From: RCIO01 sp040880025 | GTDB lineage: Bacteria; Pseudomonadota; Alphaproteobacteria; Rhizobiales; Rhizobiaceae | NCBI GenBank assembly: GCA_040880025.1 | Contig: JBBDJD010000018.1 | Span: 6,800 to 70,799 of the forward strand | DNA length: 64,000 nucleotides | Reading direction: 5' to 3' | Shown here: in pieces, positions 42,740 to 51,697 of the stretch | Numbering within the stretch: the first letter of the stretch is position 1 | Layout of the letters: each line of letters opens with the position of its first letter | Translations under genes and position numbers: made by a program | Notes under the pieces: model-generated | What the model saw: only the letters and a program-made list of their open reading frames with translations | The model's database searches: none | Told to the model about the DNA's origin: nothing

Positions 42740-42988
42740 TCAGTGCCGTTTCGCCTGCACCAGAAAGGCGTCGATTTCGGTCTCGCCCAACATCCGGGCG
42801 GCTTCCAGCCTGTGCAGCCCTTCCACCAGAACGTGCCGCTTGCCGTCGTGACGGACATGGATCGGGGTTGTCATGCCGTTTTCCAGAATGTCCTCCGCCA
42901 GGGCCTCCACCTTGGCCGCATCCAGCGTCGGGCGGCGTGCTGTCGGCACGTAGATGTCGTCAACGGGGACCTTGTGAATGCGCAGCAT
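42740..42988 (-). CDS. 82-aa ParB/sulfiredoxin-fold mini protein
   Basis: A small protein of the ParB N-terminal/sulfiredoxin superfamily. It shows the early IHKVPVDDIYVPTARR strand and EGLHRLEAARMLG, which matches the GxHR-x3-A motif. It has no DNA-binding helix-turn-helix and no partner parA. The ATG at 42988 was chosen; an upstream ATG at 43063 would add 25 unlike residues. Divergent from mazG. Confidence 0.6.
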   Translation of the reverse strand: MLRIHKVPVDDIYVPTARRPTLDAAKVEALAEDILENGMTTPIHVRHDGKRHVLVEGLHRLEAARMLGETEIDAFLVQAKRH

Positions 42989-43066
42989 CGGCTGTCTCGT
43001 TTCGCACCTGTGGAATTCCGGCGTACCGGCATAGGAGGTTCGCAGCGCCGAGGCTAGGGTCATTCA

Positions 43067-43906
43067 ATGAAACCCTCGCGCGACATCTCCCGCCTCATCG
43101 AAATCATGGCAGCGCTCCGGACCCCGGTGACCGGCTGCCCCTGGGACCTCGAACAGGATTTTTCGACGATCGCCCCCTACACGCTGGAGGAAGCCTATGA
43201 GGTGGCGGACTCCATCCAGCGCGGCGACATGGACGATCTGCGCGAGGAACTCGGCGACCTGCTGCTCCAGGTCGTCTATCACGCCCGCATGGCCGAGGAA
43301 GACGGCGCCTTTGCGTTCGACGACGTGGTGGAAGGCATCACGACAAAAATGATCCGCCGCCATCCGCATGTCTTCGGCGACGAAGCAGCCCGCTCGGCCG
43401 GCATGGCCAAGGGCATGTGGGAGAAGATCAAGGCGGAGGAAAAGGCGGAAAAGCGCGCCCGGCGCACGGCACGCGGCCTTTCCCCCGAGGATCACGGCAA
43501 AGGCTATCTCGACGGCGTGCCGGTCGCACACACCGCGCTTACGCGCGCGCTGAAGCTGCAGGAGAAGGCCGCCAAGGTCGGCTTCGACTGGGGCGCCGCC
43601 GGTCCGGTACTCGACAAGATCGAGGAGGAAATCGGCGAATTGCGCGCGGCAATCGAGACCGGCGCGAAAGCCGGGACCGAGGACGAGATGGGCGACGTGT
43701 TGTTCGCTGTCGTCAATCTCGCGCGCCATCTCGGCATCGACCCCGAGACCGCGCTGCGCGGAACAAACGAGAAGTTTCGAACCCGCTTCCATGCGGTGGA
43801 AGCCGGTCTCAAGGAAGGCGGCTCAAGCCTCGAAGCCGCGTCACTCGACGAGATGGAAGCGCTGTGGCAGGCAGCGAAGAAGCGACCGCCCGAACCGAAC
43901 AGCTAG
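43067..43906 (+). CDS. mazG: nucleoside triphosphate pyrophosphohydrolase MazG
   Basis: A 279-residue two-domain MazG that hydrolyses NTPs to NMPs and removes oxidised or aberrant nucleotides. Each domain carries the EExxE/ED pattern: EEAYEVADSI...EELGDLLLQVVYHARMAEE in the first and IEEEIGELRAAIE...EDEMGDVLFAVVNLAR in the second. It ends overlapping hflX convergently by 4 bp, a familiar neighbourhood in rhizobia. Confidence 0.9.
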   Translation: MKPSRDISRLIEIMAALRTPVTGCPWDLEQDFSTIAPYTLEEAYEVADSIQRGDMDDLREELGDLLLQVVYHARMAEEDGAFAFDDVVEGITTKMIRRHPHVFGDEAARSAGMAKGMWEKIKAEEKAEKRARRTARGLSPEDHGKGYLDGVPVAHTALTRALKLQEKAAKVGFDWGAAGPVLDKIEEEIGELRAAIETGAKAGTEDEMGDVLFAVVNLARHLGIDPETALRGTNEKFRTRFHAVEAGLKEGGSSLEAASLDEMEALWQAAKKRPPEPNS

Positions 43907-45297
43907 GCGCGACCGGGAGCGGCCAGCCTGGCCTCGATTTCGGCCTTGCGCGTGACGGTGGTCCGAAGCTTCAGGTCAAGCCCGCCATCCTCGCGATCGT
44001 GGCGGTCGAGCACGTCGCCGGAGCGATAAAGCCAATCGGTGAGATGCAGCTGGCTCGGCGCCAGCGAAACGTCGAACGCAGTCTCGCGGCCTGCCAGCTT
44101 GTGCTCGATCAGAGCCACCAGGCTGCCGATCCCCTCGCCGTTCGCAGCCGAGATCGCGACCGGCTGACCTTCGCCACTGCCGCGATCGCGCGAACCGAGC
44201 TGCGACCTTGCCGCCTCGTCCAGGAGGTCGATCTTGTTCCAGACCTCGATCACCCGATCGTGATCGGTGGCGTCAACGCCCAGATCGGCAAGAATCCGTT
44301 CCACGTCGTCGGCCTGCGCCAGTGAGTCGGGGTCGGAAATGTCGCGCAGGTGGACAACGAGGTCGGCTTCCACGACCTCTTCGAGTGTCCCGCGGAATGC
44401 GGCGACCAGATGCGTGGGCAGATCGGAGATGAAACCAACCGTGTCCGACATGATGATCTCGGTGCCGAGCGGCAACACCAGTCTTCTGAGCGTCGGGTCG
44501 AGCGTGGCGAACAGCATGTCCTCCGCCAGCACGCTGGCGCCGGTCAGCCGGTTGAACAGCGTCGACTTGCCGGCATTGGTGTAGCCGACGATCGAAACGA
44601 CCGCGTATGGCACCTTCCGGCGCTTCGATCGATGGAGTTCGCGGGTGCGGCGCACCGTTTCCAGCTCGCGCTTCAGGCGGACGATCTTCTCCTGCAGGAG
44701 CCTGCGGTCGGCCTCGATCTGGGTTTCGCCAGGGCCGCCGAGAAAGCCGGCGCCGCCGCGCTGACGTTCAAGGTGGGTCCAGCTCCGGACCAGCCGTCCA
44801 CGCTGGTATTCAAGATGGGCAAGCTCGACCTGGAGCGTGCCTTCCTTGGTCCGCGCGCGCCGACCGAAAATCTCGAGAATGAGGCCGGTGCGGTCCAACA
44901 CCTTGGCTTTCAGCCCATTCTCCAGATTGCGCTGCTGGATCGGCGACAGTGCCTGGTCGACGATGACAAGTTCGGCGTTTTCGTCATGCACTATTTGCGC
45001 CAGGGCCTCGACCTTGCCGGACCCGATCAGCGTGGCCGGTTTCGGCGCTGCTATCTGAACGATTTCCGTGTGCACCAGTTCGAGGTCAATGGCGAGCGCA
45101 AGGCCTGCCGCTTCCTCCAGCCTCGCCGCGGGCGACCGCGACAGATGGGGGTGTCCGCTGGCCGCATCCGAATTCCGGTTGCGGCGCGTCAGCACCGGCA
45201 CGACCACGACCGCGCGCGTCGGCGCGTTCCGGCCATTTTCGGCCAGCCCGTTTGCGCCCCCTACCCCACCGTCCGGCTGGGTGTCACGTGGCTTCAA
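43903..45297 (-). CDS. hflX: GTPase HflX
   Basis: A ribosome-splitting GTPase of 464 residues. The N-terminal HflX domain (ALAIDLELVHTEIVQIAAPKPATLIGSGKVE) and the QRGGAGFLGGPGETQIE linker precede the G domain with GYTNAGKS (G1), DTVGFISDLP (G3) and NKIDLL (G4). A TTG start directly after the hfq stop codon is the best available; no ATG occurs nearby. It follows hfq in the same transcript and probably helps in heat or antibiotic stress. Confidence 0.9.
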   Translation of the reverse strand: MKPRDTQPDGGVGGANGLAENGRNAPTRAVVVVPVLTRRNRNSDAASGHPHLSRSPAARLEEAAGLALAIDLELVHTEIVQIAAPKPATLIGSGKVEALAQIVHDENAELVIVDQALSPIQQRNLENGLKAKVLDRTGLILEIFGRRARTKEGTLQVELAHLEYQRGRLVRSWTHLERQRGGAGFLGGPGETQIEADRRLLQEKIVRLKRELETVRRTRELHRSKRRKVPYAVVSIVGYTNAGKSTLFNRLTGASVLAEDMLFATLDPTLRRLVLPLGTEIIMSDTVGFISDLPTHLVAAFRGTLEEVVEADLVVHLRDISDPDSLAQADDVERILADLGVDATDHDRVIEVWNKIDLLDEAARSQLGSRDRGSGEGQPVAISAANGEGIGSLVALIEHKLAGRETAFDVSLAPSQLHLTDWLYRSGDVLDRHDREDGGLDLKLRTTVTRKAEIEARLAAPGRA

Positions 45298-45543
45298 TCA
45301 GCTATCCCGGTTTTCCTCGGCGTCGAACATCTGCACCGGCTGGCTCGGCATGATCGTCGAGATAGCGTGCTTGTAGACAAGCTGGGAGTGTCCGTCGCGC
45401 CGCAACAGCACGCAGAAATTGTCGAAGGACGTCACCACTCCGGTCAGTTTCACGCCGTTTATCAGAAAGATTGTGAGAGGTGTCTTACTTTTTCGAACCG
45501 AGTTGAGGAACAGGTCCTGCAAGTTTTGCGTGCGTTCCGCCAT
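45298..45543 (-). CDS. hfq: RNA chaperone Hfq
   Basis: An 81-residue Hfq. The Sm1 motif (LQDLFLNSVRKSKTPLTIFLINGVKL) and the Sm2 motif (QLVYKHAISTI, with the invariant YKHA) are intact, so uridine-rich sRNA pairing should be functional. The ATG at 45543 matches the usual MAERTQNLQD start; the ribosome-binding site is modest. The TGA is immediately followed by hflX. First gene of an hfq-hflX operon 119 bp downstream of dat. Confidence 0.97.
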   Translation of the reverse strand: MAERTQNLQDLFLNSVRKSKTPLTIFLINGVKLTGVVTSFDNFCVLLRRDGHSQLVYKHAISTIMPSQPVQMFDAEENRDS

Positions 45544-45662
45544 GTCTTCTTTTCTTTCGCCCATTCCGGTCGCCAAGTCCTAGTAGCGCCCGAACGGGTC
45601 AGTTATGTCAAGCGCAGCAGCATCGTCAAATGCCCCGTCCATGCGCACGGACCACGCGGTTA

Positions 45663-46526
45663 TCAGGCCAGGATTTTTTCCGCAACGTCAAAAAACGCCT
45701 CGCGCAATGCTTGCGCGACCGAGCCCGGATGCCCATTGCCGACCGGCCGGCCGTCGATCTCAACCACCGGCATCACGGTTTTGGTCGCGGAGGTAACGAA
45801 GGCTTCGCGGGCTTCCTTGGCCTCGTCGACGGTAAATCCGCGCTCCTCGACACGCACCCCCTGTTTCGCCGCCACATCGAACAGCGTCGTGCGGGTAATT
45901 CCGCGCAATATTCCGCTCTCGGCATGCCGGGTTACAAGCACGCCCTCCCTGGTGACGATCCAGGCGTTCGTCGCCGAGCCTTCAAGAACGATACCGTCGG
46001 CATCCACGAACCAGGCTTCCTGAGCGCCCGCGTCCTTCGCCTGTTGGCGCGCCAGGACGTTGGGAAGCAGGCCGATCGTCTTGATGTCCACGCGATCCCA
46101 GCGATTGTCCGGGACGGTCACAACGCCGATACCGGCATCCGCCATCCGTGTTCCCGCTTCCGGGTCGATGCGGCTTGCCGTCACCACCATGGCTGGCCGA
46201 ACCTCCGGCCCCGGGAACGGATGATCGCGGCGGGCCACTCCGCGCGTCACCTGCAGATAGACCATGCCGTTTCGAACCCGGTTGCGTCGCACGACTTCGC
46301 ACAACACATGCTGCAGCGCTTCCCGACCCATCGGCCAGACGATGGCGAGTTCGCCCAGCGAGCGACCCAGCCGGTCGATGTGGCGGCGCATGTCGACAAT
46401 GCAGCCGCGTTTGACCTCGCAAACTTCGTACACGCCATCGGCGAACTGATAGCCGCGATCCTCGATGTGAACCGCCGCTGTGGCATGCGGCACGTAGCGT
46501 CCGTTCACATAGGCAATGCGCGACAT
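45663..46526 (-). CDS. dat: D-amino-acid aminotransferase
   Basis: A fold-type IV PLP aminotransferase of 287 residues. The PLP-binding Lys149 (DIKTIGLLPN) and the late GSATNAWIV and SGILRGITR motifs are typical of D-alanine aminotransferase. It makes D-Glu from D-Ala for cell-wall synthesis, or the reverse. It sits between trkA and hfq, a conserved position in Rhizobiales. GGGAGA precedes the ATG at 46526. Confidence 0.9.
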   Translation of the reverse strand: MSRIAYVNGRYVPHATAAVHIEDRGYQFADGVYEVCEVKRGCIVDMRRHIDRLGRSLGELAIVWPMGREALQHVLCEVVRRNRVRNGMVYLQVTRGVARRDHPFPGPEVRPAMVVTASRIDPEAGTRMADAGIGVVTVPDNRWDRVDIKTIGLLPNVLARQQAKDAGAQEAWFVDADGIVLEGSATNAWIVTREGVLVTRHAESGILRGITRTTLFDVAAKQGVRVEERGFTVDEAKEAREAFVTSATKTVMPVVEIDGRPVGNGHPGSVAQALREAFFDVAEKILA

Positions 46527-46578
46527 GAATTCTCCCGTTCCCCCGTGAAAGTGCCGTGTGACCCGCCGCCCTGCCGGA

Positions 46579-47955
46579 TCAGAAGAATTCCAGGCTGACG
46601 CGGAACATCTGTTCAACCTGCTTCACGGCGTTTTCCATGGCAAAGATGACGACGCGGTCCTTGGGCTTGATCTTGAGCGAACCGCTCGGCTTGATCACTT
46701 CGCCGTTTCTGTAGATCGCTCCGATGCGCACGCCGTCCGGAAGGTCGAGATCGCGCATTGAAGGGCCGACCAGAGGCGATGTCTCCAGCGCCTCGGCCTC
46801 GATGATCTCCGCGGCGCCGCGCTGGATGGTGTGAACCGCCCTGATGCGCCCGCGGCGGACATGCTGCAACACCTTCGATATGGTCACGTTGCGCGGGTTG
46901 ATGTGCGCGTCGATGCCGAGCGTGTGGGTAAAATCATGATAGGTCGGGTTGTTCAGCAGCGTCAGGTTGGCCTTGCAGCCCAGGCGCTTGGCCATGACGC
47001 TGGCCAGGATGTTGACCTGGTCGTCATTGGTCAGCGCGACCATGAGCTCGGCGTGCTCGATATCGGCCTCGAGAAGCAGCTTCTGGTCGAGGGCGCTGCC
47101 GTGCAGGACAACCGTGCGGCGCAGTTCATCAGCGATGGCGACGGCGCGCTCGCGCGTGCTCTCGATGATCTTGACCTTCGTGCGGCTTCCCCGCGCCTCG
47201 ATCGCGCGGGCGACATAGAGGCCGATATTGCCCCCGCCGGCTATCACGATGCGGGTGGCTTCCTGCTCTTCGTGGCCAAACAGGCCAAGCGTGCGGCGCA
47301 CCTGGTCCTTGCTGGTCACGACATAGGCCAGATCGCCGGTAACCAGTTGGTCCGCCGAGCGGGGAATGAACAGGAGATCGTTGCGCGAAACGCCGACCAC
47401 GGTTGAAGGAAGGTCGGGGAACAATTCGCTAAGCTGCGCCAGCGGGGTGTTCACAACCGGGCAGTCCTCGAGACATTCGATGGCGAGCATGGCGATCTTG
47501 GAATCGCCGAACCGCACAATGTCGGTCGCGCCAGGCAGTGCGATGCGGCGCAGCACCATGTCGCCGACCTCCACCTCTGGCGAGATGATCACGTCGATCG
47601 GCATGTGATCGCGCGAGAACAGGTCAAGATAGTGCTGCTCGAGATAAGACTGGGCGCGGACGCGCGCGATCTTGGTCGGCACGTTGAACAGCGAATGGGC
47701 GACCTGGCAGGCGACCATGTTCACCTCGTCATAAAGCGTGACGGCGATGATCATGTCGGCTTCGGCTGCGCCCGCCCGCTCGAGTATCGTGGGGTGCGCA
47801 CCATGCCCGACGAAGCCGCGAACGTCGAGATCGTCGCGGACCATGCGGATCAGCTCGGCCGAGGTGTCGATGACCGACACGTCGTTCTGCTCAGCCGCCA
47901 GCTTTTCGGCGATGCCGTAGCCGACCTGGCCTGCGCCGCAGATGATGACCCTCAT
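46579..47955 (-). CDS. trkA: Trk system potassium transporter subunit TrkA
   Basis: A 458-residue cytoplasmic gating subunit with two RCK_N/RCK_C halves. NAD-binding motifs GAGQVGYGIAEKL (residues 5-17) and GGGNIGLYVARAI (near 240) open the two halves; the terminal part has IKPKDRVVIF. It regulates TrkH (encoded at 12.7 kb). Six bp separate it from ntrX, so it is part of the ntr operon, a typical alphaproteobacterial arrangement. Confidence 0.95.
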   Translation of the reverse strand: MRVIICGAGQVGYGIAEKLAAEQNDVSVIDTSAELIRMVRDDLDVRGFVGHGAHPTILERAGAAEADMIIAVTLYDEVNMVACQVAHSLFNVPTKIARVRAQSYLEQHYLDLFSRDHMPIDVIISPEVEVGDMVLRRIALPGATDIVRFGDSKIAMLAIECLEDCPVVNTPLAQLSELFPDLPSTVVGVSRNDLLFIPRSADQLVTGDLAYVVTSKDQVRRTLGLFGHEEQEATRIVIAGGGNIGLYVARAIEARGSRTKVKIIESTRERAVAIADELRRTVVLHGSALDQKLLLEADIEHAELMVALTNDDQVNILASVMAKRLGCKANLTLLNNPTYHDFTHTLGIDAHINPRNVTISKVLQHVRRGRIRAVHTIQRGAAEIIEAEALETSPLVGPSMRDLDLPDGVRIGAIYRNGEVIKPSGSLKIKPKDRVVIFAMENAVKQVEQMFRVSLEFF

Positions 47956-47961
47956 TTGAAA

Positions 47962-49323
47962 TCAGACCCCGAGCGATTTGAGCTTTCTGTGCAGCGCCGA
48001 CCGCTCCATACCAATGAATTCGGCGGTGCGCGAGATGTTGCCGCCGAAACGGTTTATCTGCGCCACAAGATATTCCTTCTCGAACAGCTCGCGCGCCTCG
48101 CGCAGCGGCAGGGCCATGATGTGCTGGTCCGACTGGTTGGGAGCGCGCGGCATCACGTCGCCGATTTCCGACGGCAAGAGGTCGGCCGTGATCGGCGCGT
48201 CCGGATCATCGCCGCGCGCCAGGATCAACAGCCGCTCCACGTTGTTGCGCAGCTGGCGGATATTGCCCGGCCAGTTGTGGGCCTGAAGCACCGCCATCGC
48301 GTCGTCGCCGATGCGGCGGGGCTTGATGCCGGCCTGAGCGGCGGTCTGGCGCATGAAGTGGTCGACGAGGAACGGGATGTCTTCGCGCCGTTCCGACAGT
48401 CCCGGCACCAGGATCGGAACGACCGCCAGGCGATGATAGAGATCCTCCCGGAATCGACCCTGTTCGATCAGCGTCTGCAGATCGTAGGAGGTGGACGAAA
48501 TGATGCGGACGTCAACCTTGACCCGCTTGGAGCCACCGACCCGCTCGAACTGCTGCTCGACGAGCACGCGCAGGATCTTGCCCTGCGTCTCGCGCGGCAT
48601 GTCGCCGACCTCGTCGATATAGAGCGTGCCTCGATGCGCTTCCTCCAACGCACCGATCTTGCGCTCCGCGCCGTTCGGTTCGGTGCCGAACAGCTCGATC
48701 TCCATTCGCTCCGGCGTGATGGTGGCAGCATTGATCGTGACGAAGGGTCCCGATTTGCGCTGCGAATGGGTATGAATGGTGCGGGCGACCATTTCCTTGC
48801 CCGAACCGGACGGGCCCATGATCATCACGCGGCTGTTCGACGGAGAGACCCGCTCCATCGTCTGGCGCAGATTGTTCATCGCCGTCGATGTGCCGATCAA
48901 TTCCGACGTGTCACCGCTGCGTTTCTTCAGGTCGCTTACTTCCCGGCGCAGCTTGGAAGTTTCCAGCGCGCGGTCGCAAACCAGGATCAACCGGTCGGCC
49001 TTGAACGGCTTTTCGATGAAATCGTAGGCGCCGCGATGGATCGCCGAGACCGCGGTCTCGATCGTGCCGTGACCGGAAATCATCACGACCGGAATTGTAG
49101 GATGCAGCTTCTTGATTTCGTCAAGAAGGGCGAGGCCATCGAGCGTCGAGCCCTGCAGCCAGATGTCGAGAAAGACCAGCCGTGGAACGCGTTCGGCAAT
49201 CGCGGCCAGCGCGCTGTCACTGCCATGGGCGGTCCGGGCTTCGTGCCCTTCGTCACTCAGGATGCCCGCAACGAGGTCGCGAATGTCCTCTTCATCGTCG
49301 ACGATCAGAATGTCAGACGCCAT
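47962..49323 (-). CDS. ntrX: response regulator NtrX (sigma-54 activator-like, no GAFTGA)
   Basis: A 453-residue response regulator: receiver with phospho-acceptor Asp53 (FLDIWLQ), AAA+ domain with Walker A GPSGSGKE and Walker B, and a C-terminal helix-turn-helix. The GAFTGA loop that touches sigma-54 is missing: ELFGTEPNGAERKIGALEEAH stands where NtrC has EKGAFTGAQNR. So it should act without sigma-54 as a direct regulator, as reported for other alphaproteobacterial NtrX. Partner of NtrY; its start overlaps the ntrY stop by 11 bp. Confidence 0.95.
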   Translation of the reverse strand: MASDILIVDDEEDIRDLVAGILSDEGHEARTAHGSDSALAAIAERVPRLVFLDIWLQGSTLDGLALLDEIKKLHPTIPVVMISGHGTIETAVSAIHRGAYDFIEKPFKADRLILVCDRALETSKLRREVSDLKKRSGDTSELIGTSTAMNNLRQTMERVSPSNSRVMIMGPSGSGKEMVARTIHTHSQRKSGPFVTINAATITPERMEIELFGTEPNGAERKIGALEEAHRGTLYIDEVGDMPRETQGKILRVLVEQQFERVGGSKRVKVDVRIISSTSYDLQTLIEQGRFREDLYHRLAVVPILVPGLSERREDIPFLVDHFMRQTAAQAGIKPRRIGDDAMAVLQAHNWPGNIRQLRNNVERLLILARGDDPDAPITADLLPSEIGDVMPRAPNQSDQHIMALPLREARELFEKEYLVAQINRFGGNISRTAEFIGMERSALHRKLKSLGV

Positions 49324-51601
49324 CTGTAACCTTTTCTTCGTGTTCCGATTTCATCCGCACCTGAGACCCAGTCCCCGCCGGCTTTTGCGTGGCGTGCGGG
49401 AACACCATGCGGATCAGCGCACCGCGACCGCCGTGAAACGTCATCGGAGCATCGTGCAGCTCGAGCCGGCCGCCATGGTCCTCGACGATCTTTTTGACGA
49501 TCGCAAGACCGAGCCCCGTACCCTTCTCGCGCGTGGTCATGTACGGCTCGAGCAGGCGCTGGCGGTTCTCGCGCGGCAGGCCCTTGCCGTTGTCCACAAT
49601 GTCGACAATGTTGAAACCTTCCTGACGATAGGCGTGAATGCGGATGACGCCCGCCTCGCCGCTCTCGCGCATTGCGCCCTCGATGGCCTCGGCCGCGTTC
49701 TTGACCACATTGCCGAAGGCCTGACCGAGCAGGCGCGTGTCGTAGGTTCCCATCAGCGGCACATCGCCGAAGTCGCGCTCGAACGCGATGTCGTTGCGGC
49801 TCATTTCGACCAGGAACGATGCCTCGCGCAGCGGCTCGCGCAAATCGAGCGCCTGCATGTCCGGCTTGGGCATGCGGGCGAAGGCCGAGAATTCATCGAC
49901 CATGCGGCCAATATCGCCAACTTGGCGGATGATTGTGTCCGTGCATTGCTCGAACACCTCGCGGTCCTCGACAATGACCTTGCCGAAACGGCGGCGGATG
50001 CGCTCGGCCGAAAGCTGGATCGGCGTCAGCGGGTTCTTGATCTCGTGGGCGATCCTGCGGGCGACGTCGGCCCAGGCGGTCGTCCGCTGCGCCTGGACAA
50101 GATCAGTGATGTCGTCGACGGTCACGACATAGGATTTCTCCCGCCCGGCGCGATTCTCCGCCTCCACCGTGATCTGGACATTGAACGTGCGCTCGGCGCC
50201 GCGGCGATAAAACGTGACCTGATCGCGGTAGACGGTACGGCCCGAGCCGCTGCCGGCCGCGAACACCCGCCCGATCTGCGGCAGCACGGATGCCAGTTCC
50301 TTGCCTACGGCATCCTTGTCGGCGACGGCCAGCATGGTCTCGGCAGAGCGGTTGACGATGTTGATGACGCCATGCGCGTCAACGCCGATGACGCTGGCGG
50401 TGACGCCGGACAGCACCGCCTCGGTAAAGCGGCGGCGTTCGTCGATGACATCCTTGGCTGACACAAGCTGGCTGTGCTGCGTCTTGAGCTGCCGCGTCAT
50501 CTTGTTGAATGTGTCGCCGAGCGAGGCCATGTCGCCGTCGCTCGCGCGCACCGGAACCGCCACGTCGAGATTGCCGCTTGCAACCTCGCTGGCCGCGCCG
50601 ATGAGCTGGCGGATTGGCCGCACAAGTCTGTCCGCCACGGTTATGCCGGTCCAGATGGCTGACAGCACGATGATCAGGGTGAGGCCCAGATAGACGAGCG
50701 CGAAGGCCAATTGCGTCGTCAAACGATTGAATTCCAGCTGGCGGTATTCATCGGTATTTGCGCGCACGATCTGGCGCGCGCGGATGACCTCGCCGTCGAT
50801 CTCCCGGATCGTATAGAGATAGAGATCGTCATATTCCTGCAGTTTCATGACCGCGCCGACAATGTTGCTCGAGCGCGGCTCGATCAGGATCGGCTCGCCA
50901 TCCGCCGCCATCTTGACCGCTTCGGGCAGCGGCTCGGGCAGCGGAACCTCGGAATTGGTGCCCGCCGCCATGACCAGGGAACCGTCGGCGCGAATGATGG
51001 CCGCATGGGCAAGCGAACGGCCCGCGGCCTGCTGCGACAGAAACTGGAAAAATCCATTGCGATCGAGGCTGTAAAGACGGCGTGCCTGATCGAGATCGTT
51101 GGCCATCGACAGCGTCGTGCCCTGGAGGCTGCGCGCGTTCTCGCGCACATAGGCCTCGGCGATCGACAGTGACGAATTGATGATGACCTTGGTTCTGAGT
51201 TCGAACCAGCGATCGAGCCCGATGTCGAGCGTTACGGACGCAACGATCGCCACCAGGATCGCGGGAATGGCGGCGACCAGCGAGAACATGGTCACGATGC
51301 GGACATGGAGCCTGGAGGCCGCACGGCCGCGGCGGCGTGCGATGTAGATCGTCCATGCCTCGCGCCCGATCAGCGCCAGAAGCAGGAAAATGAACGCCGC
51401 GTTGATGCCGATGACGATCAGGGTCGCCCGTTCGTCAGGCGACACCGGCGTAAGGCCAAGGAGGATCGCGAACGACGCGGCCGCGGTGACGAGTGCGGCG
51501 ATGATGACGGCAATGCCGGCTATGGCGAGCGGCCGGCGGCCTTCGCCAGATGCCGTCTCGCCCCTAACCGTTCCCGGCGCAGGCAATGATGCGGTCGTCA
51601 T
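49313..51601 (-). CDS. ntrY: sensor histidine kinase NtrY
   Basis: A 762-residue membrane kinase. Several N-terminal transmembrane helices enclose a periplasmic loop, followed by HAMP (near 370), PAS (about 400-500), HisKA with ARRIAHEIKNPLTPIQLSA, and HATPase with DNGKGLP and GTGLGLAIVKKI. It phosphorylates NtrX and perhaps NtrC in response to nitrogen or oxygen. Overlaps ntrX by 11 bp. The ATG at 51601 is preferred; a TTG at 51610 is an alternative. Confidence 0.94.
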   Translation of the reverse strand: MTTASLPAPGTVRGETASGEGRRPLAIAGIAVIIAALVTAAASFAILLGLTPVSPDERATLIVIGINAAFIFLLLALIGREAWTIYIARRRGRAASRLHVRIVTMFSLVAAIPAILVAIVASVTLDIGLDRWFELRTKVIINSSLSIAEAYVRENARSLQGTTLSMANDLDQARRLYSLDRNGFFQFLSQQAAGRSLAHAAIIRADGSLVMAAGTNSEVPLPEPLPEAVKMAADGEPILIEPRSSNIVGAVMKLQEYDDLYLYTIREIDGEVIRARQIVRANTDEYRQLEFNRLTTQLAFALVYLGLTLIIVLSAIWTGITVADRLVRPIRQLIGAASEVASGNLDVAVPVRASDGDMASLGDTFNKMTRQLKTQHSQLVSAKDVIDERRRFTEAVLSGVTASVIGVDAHGVINIVNRSAETMLAVADKDAVGKELASVLPQIGRVFAAGSGSGRTVYRDQVTFYRRGAERTFNVQITVEAENRAGREKSYVVTVDDITDLVQAQRTTAWADVARRIAHEIKNPLTPIQLSAERIRRRFGKVIVEDREVFEQCTDTIIRQVGDIGRMVDEFSAFARMPKPDMQALDLREPLREASFLVEMSRNDIAFERDFGDVPLMGTYDTRLLGQAFGNVVKNAAEAIEGAMRESGEAGVIRIHAYRQEGFNIVDIVDNGKGLPRENRQRLLEPYMTTREKGTGLGLAIVKKIVEDHGGRLELHDAPMTFHGGRGALIRMVFPHATQKPAGTGSQVRMKSEHEEKVTDGV

Positions 51602-51697
51602 TCGATTCAATCTAACCCATCCATTGCGTTGCCTCTATGCAACGCAATGTGGCCATTTTGCAACGGCTATCGCAATCTCCCGAAAAAGACCGGGAAA

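Noticed and set aside
47605..49329. 574-codon open frame on the plus strand across ntrX
   Set aside because: Antisense of ntrX with high Arg/Asp composition typical of shadows; no ribosome-binding site or known motif.
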